Below are positions 14,379-20,052 of a DNA stretch of 20,052 nt, piece after piece. Location: positions 1-20,052 of IMG/VR virus record IMGVR_UViG_3300021137_000127; one strand, 5' to 3'. Source of the DNA: a virus. The notes below the pieces were generated by a model. It ran no database searches. It had not been told where the DNA came from and saw only the letters and a list, made by a program, of their open reading frames with translations. Positions within the stretch are counted from its first letter, which is position 1; the number at the start of each line of letters is the position of its first letter. The translations under genes were made by a program, and so were the position numbers.

Positions 14379-14946
14379 GGTAGAAAGCAAAAGCGTGATG
14401 AGCGCACTGGAGCGTCTGGCTCATACCGGACAGGATATGTCGCCTGTGATGCGCATCATTGCGCAGGAGCTGGAACGGCAGACAGAAAAAAACTTCGCCG
14501 CCGAGGGCCGTCCAAAGTGGTTAGGAATTAAGCCGCGTAAAGGTCGCGAGGGTGGGCATATATTGCAGGATACAGGGCAGCTTGCCGCTTCAATCACGAC
14601 CAGCCATGATGCCAACAGCGCCACGATCAGAAGTAACAAGGTCTATGCTGCTATTCACCAGCTGGGTGGCGAGATCAATAAGCCAGCACAAAGCCGCTTA
14701 GTGCGTCACCGTACTGACGCTAAAGGGAACCTGCTACGTACTGAACACTTTAAAGGTAAGGGGCTTATTTTTGCAAAGGACAGTCATAAACGTGCAGTGT
14801 CACGTTGGTTCGAGCAAGGCGCACACACGATTCACATGCCAGCCCGTCCATTTTTACCGATCGATGCGCAAGGCCAGCTGCAACCAGAGGCTGAAGAAAA
14901 CATTCTCGGTCTGGTCAATGACTATCTGAGTCGGGTCATTGGATAA
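14365..14946 (+). CDS. G: Virion morphogenesis / tail completion protein G
   Basis: 193 residues. It matches the Mu gpG / phage virion morphogenesis family: LERQTEKNFAAEGRPKWLGI, then LQDTGQLAASITT, VYAAIHQLGGEI and the end MPARPFLPI. It joins head and tail or completes the tail. AGAGGT precedes the ATG. Its place between F and I is as in Mu. Confidence 0.95.
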   Translation: MFEIKVESKSVMSALERLAHTGQDMSPVMRIIAQELERQTEKNFAAEGRPKWLGIKPRKGREGGHILQDTGQLAASITTSHDANSATIRSNKVYAAIHQLGGEINKPAQSRLVRHRTDAKGNLLRTEHFKGKGLIFAKDSHKRAVSRWFEQGAHTIHMPARPFLPIDAQGQLQPEAEENILGLVNDYLSRVIG

Positions 14947-15155
14947 AAGCACAGATCGAACACAGCGCGATTTAACGCGCTTGTCGGACATCAGTGCGGC
15001 GGATGTATCAAAATAAATCGCGGCGGTTTTTTAACGCGTAGTTAACGGCCTCCTTGCGCGTTCATTGCTAAAGTTTGCCGTCACACTTTCAGTATGCGCA
15101 ATCCGTTTGCTGTTTTTCCAAAATCTGGGTAGTCTAAAAATACACCAGCCCGCTC
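14947..15155 (+). other. Non-coding stretch between G and I, site of a possible gyrase element
   Basis: About 209 bases before the late promoter hold no believable gene. A near-palindrome AGCGCG-ATTTAA-CGCGCT lies at 14964-14981. TTTAACGCG occurs at 14971-14979 and again at 15030-15038, and GCGGCGG at 14996-15002 and 15020-15026. A T6 run (15027-15032) lacks a stem. In Mu the central strong gyrase site lies between G and I, so this is its positional equivalent; I cannot confirm a gyrase site by eye. Confidence 0.4.
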
Positions 15156-15211
15156 TACCCCGGAACCCCATCCGTCTTAACACCCCGCTTCGTGCCGCTC
15201 AAAATGCGGTC
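15156..15211 (+). promoter_or_regulatory. Predicted activator-dependent late promoter (PI position)
   Basis: Second copy of the late-promoter layout: TACCCCGGAACCCC (15156-15169) identical to 6861-6874, CTTA at the same offset (15176-15179), and -10-like CAAAAT (15200-15205) exactly 44 bases from the box start, as in the first copy. The -35 position reads TTAACA (15177-15182). A full dyad CGGA-N6-TCCG (15161-15174) sits near -45. The first 24 bases match the other copy at 21 positions. Confidence 0.75.
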
Positions 15212-16324
15212 ATGAAAACGAATAAACCCATCCAGATATTCAAGCCCGGCAAGCACACCGCGATGAGTGGTACTGCGTTGTCATTTTCCGAAACTGACTT
15301 GTCGGCAACCGCTGCCGCCTACGATCCGGCCAAGCACGAAGCGCCGCTTGTATGTGGCCACCCCGAGCATGACGATCCAGCTTACGGCTGGGTCGGCGCG
15401 CTGAGTTTTGCCGATGGCGCACTCGAAGCGAACCCCACCCAGGTGGATGCCGCATTCGCCGAGATGGTAGGCAAAGGTTCGTTCAAGAAAATCTCTGCCT
15501 CCTTTTACGCCCCTGATTCCCCCAGCAATCCTGTCCCTGGTGTGTATTACCTGCGCCACGTTGGTTTTCTCGGTGCGATGCCGCCCAGCGTGAAGGGATT
15601 ACGCAATCCCTCATTTGCAGATGCTGAGCAAGGCATCGTCGAGTTTGCTGAATGGGACGACGTAGATAACGCGGGTCTGTGGCGCAGCATGCGCGACTGG
15701 ATCCTCGGTAAGTTCGGTCAGGCCGATGCCGATACGGCTGTCCCTGGTTACACCGTTAAAAATCTTGAGCAATCCGCCCAGGATGAATTGAAGAAATCAC
15801 AAACCGCCGATGTACCCACACCGGCATTTATCGAGAAAGGAAGCATCGCTGTGACCCCTGAAGAAAAAGCCGCACTGGAGGCAGAAAACGCCCAGATGAA
15901 GAAACAATTGGCCGATGCAGCTGCCCGCGATAAAGCCAGTAAGGCTGCCGCGCGTCACGCAGAAAATTCCAGCTTTGCAGAAGGTCTGGCGAAGGCTGGC
16001 ACGCTACTCCCTGCGCATAAAGATGTGATCGTCGCCTCTCTGGATCAATTAGGCGCGGGTGAACAAGTGGTTGAGTTCGGTGATGGCGATGCCAAAAAGC
16101 CGTTTATCGATGCATTTAAAGCCATGTTGACCAGCATGCCCAAGTTGGTGAGCTTCGGCGAATCCGCCGGTGCTGGTAAAGCATCACAAGGCACAGTCGA
16201 TTTTGCGGCACCTGTCGGATATGCCGTAGACGGCGAGCGTCTGGAGCTGCACCACAAGGCGCTGGCTCACCAGGCGCAACACAAAGTGACTTACGGCGAA
16301 GCACTGTCTGCCGTCAGCGTTTAG
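15212..16324 (+). CDS. I: Head maturation protease I
   Basis: 370 residues from ATG 15212. The frame stays open upstream to 15065, but that would start inside the promoter region, and homologues begin KPIQIFKPGKHTAMSG. The protease part covers about 1-190: ALSFSETDL, AYDPAKHEAPLVCGHPEHDD, PAYGWVG, KGSFKKISASFYAPD, HVGFLGAMPPSVKGL. The C-terminal 157 residues are also made as the separate scaffold Z. No ribosome site precedes the ATG and the predicted transcription start is next to it, suggesting leaderless translation. Confidence 0.94.
   Translation: MKTNKPIQIFKPGKHTAMSGTALSFSETDLSATAAAYDPAKHEAPLVCGHPEHDDPAYGWVGALSFADGALEANPTQVDAAFAEMVGKGSFKKISASFYAPDSPSNPVPGVYYLRHVGFLGAMPPSVKGLRNPSFADAEQGIVEFAEWDDVDNAGLWRSMRDWILGKFGQADADTAVPGYTVKNLEQSAQDELKKSQTADVPTPAFIEKGSIAVTPEEKAALEAENAQMKKQLADAAARDKASKAAARHAENSSFAEGLAKAGTLLPAHKDVIVASLDQLGAGEQVVEFGDGDAKKPFIDAFKAMLTSMPKLVSFGESAGAGKASQGTVDFAAPVGYAVDGERLELHHKALAHQAQHKVTYGEALSAVSV
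15851..16324 (+). CDS. Z: Scaffold protein Z, in-frame internal start within I
   Basis: GTG 15851 is in frame with the protease and has AGGAAG (15838-15843) seven bases upstream, an unusually good site inside a gene. The product would be 157 residues starting TPEEKAALEAENAQMKKQL after the initiator, a coiled coil typical of scaffolds. In Mu, gene Z starts in frame inside I and encodes the scaffold. The shared C-terminus lets the protease join the core and cleave it. Confidence 0.72.
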   Translation: MTPEEKAALEAENAQMKKQLADAAARDKASKAAARHAENSSFAEGLAKAGTLLPAHKDVIVASLDQLGAGEQVVEFGDGDAKKPFIDAFKAMLTSMPKLVSFGESAGAGKASQGTVDFAAPVGYAVDGERLELHHKALAHQAQHKVTYGEALSAVSV

Positions 16325-16351
16325 CCCTCACAACACGAACAGGAGAACACG

Positions 16352-16693
16352 ATGCGTAACGGAATCAGTTTATTGGCATTACCGGTGCTGGCCACAGCAG
16401 CCATTACGGCAAATCGCTTTATTAGCCCGGCAGGTACTCTGGCCGCTGCGGCGGGCAATGCCCAGGGGATCGCGCAAACCGATGCAGTTATCGGTGCAAA
16501 AGTGACTACAACCGTGCTGGGTACCGAGGTGGTAGAGACCGGTGCGGCGATCGCTGCAAGTGCATTGATCGAAGCGGATGCGACAGGTCGTGCCATCACC
16601 AAGGCAGCGGGAGTCTCGCTGGCACGTCTGGCACCGGGCGAAGTAGCGACCGCTGCCGGACAGTTCGTCGAAGTCATTCTGTTGCCTAACTAG
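16352..16693 (+). CDS. Head decoration (capsid cement) protein, DUF2190-like
   Basis: 113 residues, Ala/Gly/Thr-rich, beta-strand pattern: ALPVLATAAITANRFISPAG, QGIAQTDAVIGAKVTTTVLGT, EVVETGAAIAA, ALIEADATGRAI, GQFVEVILLPN. This fits the small capsid-stabilising proteins placed between scaffold and major capsid genes. CAGGAGAA precedes the ATG. The family name is from pattern memory, not a search. Confidence 0.82.
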   Translation: MRNGISLLALPVLATAAITANRFISPAGTLAAAAGNAQGIAQTDAVIGAKVTTTVLGTEVVETGAAIAASALIEADATGRAITKAAGVSLARLAPGEVATAAGQFVEVILLPN

Positions 16694-16729
16694 GCGACAC
16701 AACCCTTTTTAAATATGGAGCGCTACAGC

Positions 16730-17803
16730 ATGAAATCTAACTTCCTGAAACTTTTTGCCGTGCTGGCCAGTTGTCTGGCCTATGCCGCACTGGCTCACGC
16801 CGGTGTGCTTGATCCTAGCTGGATTGATTCAAGTTCCCTTGTCGCACTGGGTTTTGTCGGCAATATGACCGGTGCGCAAGCGCGGGTCGTTGATCCGATC
16901 CTGACTACGGTGGCACAGGGTTATCAAAACAATGAGATGGTGGCAAGCTACCTGTTCCCGGTTGTCCCTGTCGAACAGCGCGGCGGCAAGATCATCCAGT
17001 TCGGGCGTGAAGATTTCCGCGCCTATAACACTGGGCGTGCGCCAGGTGTCAATACCAAGCGCGTGCAATACGGCTATCTGGGCAATCCTTTTGCGCTGGA
17101 ATCACACTCTCTGGAAGGTGCGGTTCCGTTTGAGATCATGCAGGAAGCCAATGCGGTACCAGGCATCGATATGGGGCGCATCGCCGTGGCCAAGACGCAG
17201 AACATCATCCTGTTGAGCAGCGAGATTGCGGCGGCATCACTGGCAACCAACCTTGCGAACTACGGCGCGAATAACAAAGTCACTTTGGCCGGTACCAGCC
17301 AGTGGTCTGACTATGCCAGCGGTATTTCTGATCCTTCCAAGGATATCGAGAATGCTAAGGAGCAAGTACGTTCGCAGACTGGTAAGCGCGCCAATACAGT
17401 CTTGCTGTCTCCCAAGGTATTTAATGCACTGAAGCAGCATCCCAAAATCATCGACCGTATCAAATTCACCGGTCGTGATTCGCTGAGTACCGACATCCTG
17501 GCTAACCTTTGGGGTACGCCACGGGTCGTTGTTGGTGATTCTGTCTATGAAGATGCGGCAACTGGCTTGCTGGCTGATGTCTGGGGTAAGGATGTGGTGG
17601 TCGCATACACCGAGATCGGCACACTGGCTGATGCTGGTTTGCCGAGCTACGGCTACACCTATCGTCTTCGTGGCTATCCACTGGTCGAAGTTCCTTACAT
17701 GGACCGCAATGCCAAGTTATGGGCCTACCCGGTCAATGATGAACGTGCGCCAGTGCTGGCCGCATCAGGTGCAGGCTTCCTGATCAAGAACGCTTCAGCC
17801 TAA
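16730..17803 (+). CDS. T: Major capsid protein T with N-terminal signal-peptide-like segment
   Basis: 357 residues from ATG 16730, with GGAG (16717-16720) nine bases upstream; ATG 16715 in frame overlaps that site and has no good one itself. The body is clearly a Mu-like capsid protein: GQARV-like GAQARVVDPILTTVAQGYQNN, FPVVPVEQRGGKIIQFGRE, VQYGYLGNPFALESHSLEGAVP, NTVLLSPKVFNALKQHPKI, and the end YMDRNAKLWAYPVNDERAPVL. Oddly, it begins MKSNFLKLFAVLASCLAYAALAHAG in two parts: basic n-region, hydrophobic core and AHA-G, a textbook Sec signal layout. GTG 16805 could bypass it but lacks a ribosome site. Confidence 0.94.
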   Translation: MKSNFLKLFAVLASCLAYAALAHAGVLDPSWIDSSSLVALGFVGNMTGAQARVVDPILTTVAQGYQNNEMVASYLFPVVPVEQRGGKIIQFGREDFRAYNTGRAPGVNTKRVQYGYLGNPFALESHSLEGAVPFEIMQEANAVPGIDMGRIAVAKTQNIILLSSEIAAASLATNLANYGANNKVTLAGTSQWSDYASGISDPSKDIENAKEQVRSQTGKRANTVLLSPKVFNALKQHPKIIDRIKFTGRDSLSTDILANLWGTPRVVVGDSVYEDAATGLLADVWGKDVVVAYTEIGTLADAGLPSYGYTYRLRGYPLVEVPYMDRNAKLWAYPVNDERAPVLAASGAGFLIKNASA

Positions 17804-17823
17804 ACCATAACCCGTAGTACGTA

Positions 17824-17849
17824 ATCCCGCCTGGAACATCAGGCGGGAT
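17824..17849 (+). other. Perfect 10-bp hairpin after the capsid gene
   Basis: ATCCCGCCTG (17824-17833), loop GAACAT, CAGGCGGGAT (17840-17849). No T-run follows (ATCCAGG instead), so it looks like an mRNA 3'-end stabiliser or processing point, or a partial terminator between the very highly needed capsid gene and the less needed genes beyond. Confidence 0.7.
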
Positions 17850-17864
17850 ATCCAGGAGACAGTA

Positions 17865-18206
17865 ATGAAAAAAAGTTACCCCGTATTGAGTCCAATCCGT
17901 TTTAACGGCAAGGATTACCCGGTCGGATCAGCGATTGATCTTGAGGATGCCGACGTGGCCGATCTGCTCGGTGCAGCTGCCATCGAAGATTCCCCAACAG
18001 AAATTGCGGTCCTTAAAGCTCCCCCCGATTATGCCGCGCGCCTTGCCGCTGTCGTAGCCGCGATTGGTCAGATGGATACTGCTAATCCCGGCCAATGGCT
18101 GAGGGATGGTAAGCCCAAGAGCGATGCACTGTCGGCGATCACAGGCTGGCCAGTCACTGCTGCCGATCGCGATGCTGCCTGGGCAACCGGTGCAGGTCAG
18201 GTTTAG
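17865..18206 (+). CDS. Mu gp35-position protein (FluMu-like N-terminal domain)
   Basis: 113 residues. The first part (SPIRFNGKDYPVGSAIDLEDADVADLLGAAAIE in pieces) matches the small domain found in Mu gp35 and FluMu relatives. The second half contains AAVVAAIGQMDTANPGQWL and DALSAITGWPVTAADRDAAW, a helical module common in such proteins. CAGGAGAC precedes the ATG. Likely a head-tail junction accessory protein; role not established. Confidence 0.85.
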   Translation: MKKSYPVLSPIRFNGKDYPVGSAIDLEDADVADLLGAAAIEDSPTEIAVLKAPPDYAARLAAVVAAIGQMDTANPGQWLRDGKPKSDALSAITGWPVTAADRDAAWATGAGQV

Positions 18207-18221
18207 GACAGGAGCCGTTAA

Positions 18222-18647
18222 GTGTCCTACGCCACGATCAGCGATTTAATCATTCAGTTCGGTGAAAGCGAAGTGGTCGCCATCACCGATCGTAACCGTG
18301 ATGGTGTGGTCGATGAACCGGTTGCAAACGGTGCCTTGCAACGCGCCAGCAATACGATGGATAGTTATTTGGTGGCTCGTTACCCGCTGCCGCTGTCTGT
18401 CGTACCGAATCAACTGGTGGATCTGTGCTGCGACATCGCCCGTTACAAGCTGTTAGGTAGCGATGTCACTGAAACCGATCCTGTACGATATCGCTACAAG
18501 GATGCACTGCGTACCCTGGAGCATATCCGCGACGGCAAGATCGATATCGGATTGACAGTTGCAGGCCTAGCCCCTGCCGAAAGCGTGTCGGTCAAAACCA
18601 TCGGTGGCGGGCGTAAGTTCGATCGCGCCAGCCTGAGTGATTACTGA
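18222..18647 (+). CDS. Head-tail connector, Mu gp36-like (DUF1320)
   Basis: 141 residues from GTG 18222, with ACAGGAGCC upstream. Pattern of DUF1320: YATISDLIIQFGESEVVAITD, then LQRASNTMDSYLVARYPLPL, LVDLCCDIARYKLLG, then VRYRYKDALRTLEHIRDGKI. It is an all-helical neck protein, the counterpart of Mu J / gp36. The stop overlaps the next ATG (TGATG). Confidence 0.94.
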   Translation: MSYATISDLIIQFGESEVVAITDRNRDGVVDEPVANGALQRASNTMDSYLVARYPLPLSVVPNQLVDLCCDIARYKLLGSDVTETDPVRYRYKDALRTLEHIRDGKIDIGLTVAGLAPAESVSVKTIGGGRKFDRASLSDY

Positions 18648-19249
18648 TGCTCGCCGAGATTGAAGATGCCATCATTGCCCGTATCAAGGCAGCGGAAGCT
18701 GCAACGCCGGGGCTGGGTTACAAGCTGCATGAGGTCACCAGCTATGGTGGTGAACTGGATGATGATCTGGCGCGGGTAGTTCGTTCCTTCCCTGCAGTAT
18801 GGGTGACGTTTGGCGGAGCTGGAAAATCAAAGCCGATGGGTACTTCACGTACCAAGTGGCTCACCCCGGCGACGTTCGTGACGATGGTAGCGGCGCGCAA
18901 TGTACGTGGTGAACGGGATACGCGGCATGGCTTGACAGTGAACGGGGTGATCAGGGAGGTCGGTTCCTATCAGATGATGAAGGACGTTAGCCTGCTGCTG
19001 GTCAATTCCGATTTGGGGCTGCCGATTGATTATCTGAAGCCGGGGGCGATCCGGACTTTATACAACACCAAACTGAATGGTCAGGCACTGTCGGTGTTGG
19101 CCCGTGAATGGCATACCGAGTTTGTTGAGACACAGCCACGCGAACCGATCGATCTGACGGATCCGATGTGGCTCAAGATGGGAATCAACTATTACCTGAA
19201 GCCCGGCGACGATGTCGCTGATGTATCAGATCTGACAACGTTACGATAG
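18647..19249 (+). CDS. Tail terminator-type protein, Mu gp37-like (DUF1834)
   Basis: 200 residues. Family markers: MLAEIEDAIIARIK, then DLARVVRSFPAVWVTFGG, ATFVTMVAARNVRGE, GSYQMMKDVSLLLVNSDLGLPIDYLKPGAI in pieces, then LSVLAREWHTEFVE. It is coupled to the gp36-like gene. Probably caps the tail or joins it to the neck; Mu gene K occupies this place. Confidence 0.94.
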   Translation: MLAEIEDAIIARIKAAEAATPGLGYKLHEVTSYGGELDDDLARVVRSFPAVWVTFGGAGKSKPMGTSRTKWLTPATFVTMVAARNVRGERDTRHGLTVNGVIREVGSYQMMKDVSLLLVNSDLGLPIDYLKPGAIRTLYNTKLNGQALSVLAREWHTEFVETQPREPIDLTDPMWLKMGINYYLKPGDDVADVSDLTTLR

Positions 19250-19257
19250 GAGCTGTC

Positions 19258-19425
19258 ATGAAAGTTCAAGCTGCACCGGGATTGAATGTCCCAAAGGAAG
19301 ACAAACCGCACGATTACATTACAGATGCCGAAGCGGTCGATGTGCCGGATACCGCGTATTACCAGCGCCGTGTCACTGATGGCGATCTGGTTGAAGTGAC
19401 TACCAACAAGAAAGGAGCTGCATAA
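19258..19425 (+). CDS. Mu gp38-like small protein (DUF2635)
   Basis: 55 residues with TAGGAG before the ATG. The pattern KVQAAPGLNVPKED...DTAYYQRRVTDGDLVE is that of DUF2635, the small protein always placed just before the sheath gene in Mu-like phages. Its stop shares one base with the sheath start (TAATG). Function unknown. Confidence 0.9.
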   Translation: MKVQAAPGLNVPKEDKPHDYITDAEAVDVPDTAYYQRRVTDGDLVEVTTNKKGAA

Positions 19426-20052
19426 TGCCCAGCGCCAATATCGCATTCAACAACCTGCCTGCCTCAATCCGCAAGCCGGGGAAATACTTCGAATTTAATA
19501 CCTCAACGGCGGTACGTACGCTGCCGGGTAACCTGCAAAAGACTTTGATCGTCGGCCAACGGCTGGCGATGGGTTCAGTCGTGGCCAACACGCCGGTAGA
19601 CGTATTCTCTGACGTGGATGCCGCGACGTTCTTCGGTCGCGGCTCGATTGCGCACTTAATGGCGCGTTCAGCCTTGCAGGCCAACAACTATCTGGCGCTG
19701 ACCATGATCGCGCTGGATGATGCGGGCGGTTCTATCGCTGCTGCTGGCACGGTGACGCTCACTGGCCCCGCAACAGGTGGCGGTTCCCTGGTGCTGAATG
19801 TAGGCGATCAGCAGGTTGTAATTGCGGTGTCGGCAGCGGATACGCCAACCATTATTGCAGCGGATCTGGTGGCACAGATCGGAAAACAGCCGGATCTGCC
19901 GGTAACGGCTAGCGCGGTGGCCGGTGTGGTTACCCTGGCTGCGAAAAACAAGGGCACGCTGGGCAATGCGATTAAGTTCAGCGCAAGCACAACGGCTGCT
20001 GGCGTGACAGCTGCGGTGGTAGCAATGGCTGGCGGAGCAACTGACCCTGCCA
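19425..20052 (+). CDS. L: Contractile tail sheath protein L, 3' end cut by the window
   Basis: 209 codons are visible and the frame is open to the last base. Recognised from the start NIAFNNLPASIRKPGKYFEF, then KTLIVGQRLA, VFSDVDAATFFGRGSIAHLMA, and the Ala/Gly/Thr-rich inserted domain typical of Mu gpL. AAAGGAG precedes the ATG. It shows that the phage is a myovirus with a contractile tail. Confidence 0.96.
   Translation, partial: MPSANIAFNNLPASIRKPGKYFEFNTSTAVRTLPGNLQKTLIVGQRLAMGSVVANTPVDVFSDVDAATFFGRGSIAHLMARSALQANNYLALTMIALDDAGGSIAAAGTVTLTGPATGGGSLVLNVGDQQVVIAVSAADTPTIIAADLVAQIGKQPDLPVTASAVAGVVTLAAKNKGTLGNAIKFSASTTAAGVTAAVVAMAGGATDPA

Noticed and set aside
15020-15032. Intrinsic terminator at the T6 run
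   Set aside because: The G-rich stretch before the T-run has no C-rich partner close by, so no stem forms.
15065-15211. Upstream extension of the protease gene to 15065
   Set aside because: It would run through the late-promoter box, and the residues match nothing in the family; the family start KPIQIF lies just after ATG 15212.
1-20052. CRISPR array, insertion sequence or rRNA
   Set aside because: No regularly spaced repeats, no IS ends or second transposase, and no rRNA-like blocks were seen.

Overview
The window is a 20 kb, one-direction stretch of a Mu-like transposable (replicative-transposition) tailed phage or prophage. It starts inside the DDE transposase gene and ends inside the tail-sheath gene. 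All convincing genes are on the + strand and tightly packed, with many ATGA/TGATG overlaps. The gene order follows phage Mu almost one for one: A, B, a cluster of small early genes, gam, gemA (gp16), mor, lysis genes, gp25-26-27, large terminase (gp28), portal (gp29), F, G, I/Z, decoration, T, gp35, gp36, gp37, gp38, L. The host cannot be named from this. The moderate GC content and protein flavour suggest a proteobacterium, perhaps a betaproteobacterium. The phage ends, the repressor and any host flank lie outside the window.

Left part (1-6260), early region: the transposase lacks only its N-terminus (about 68 residues by alignment of the first catalytic Asp with MuA D269). A short MuB-type ATPase follows. 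Next come seven small genes, two or three with helix-turn-helix or winged-helix character and one with a conserved Cys pattern. Then come the Gam DNA-end protector, a phage-borne HU-family protein, a GemA/gp16 protein and a Mor-type activator. Middle (6288-6856): an AT-rich lipoprotein gene closed by a strong intrinsic terminator looks like an inserted accessory gene (moron).

Late region (6861-20052): this opens with a predicted activator-dependent promoter. It holds a lysis cassette (M15 peptidase endolysin, small membrane protein, Rz with nested Rz1), a zinc-finger protein, the gp25/26/27 set, packaging and portal genes, and the head genes F, G, I/Z and T. The connector/tail genes up to L follow. 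A second copy of the same promoter architecture precedes gene I. The two copies correspond in position to Mu Plys and PI.

Most interesting signals: (1) the two late promoters share a 24-bp box (21/24 identical), with the -10 hexamer at exactly the same offset and a predicted start site at or next to the ATG, suggesting leaderless late mRNAs; (2) an 80-nt tRNA-like element lies antisense in the F-G gap, behind a good sigma70-type promoter on the minus strand; (3) the F homologue directly beside it carries a C-terminal domain resembling the MuF-linked PBECR nuclease toxins; (4) the major capsid protein begins with what looks like a Sec signal peptide; (5) the 209-bp non-coding stretch before the second late promoter sits where Mu keeps its central strong gyrase site.
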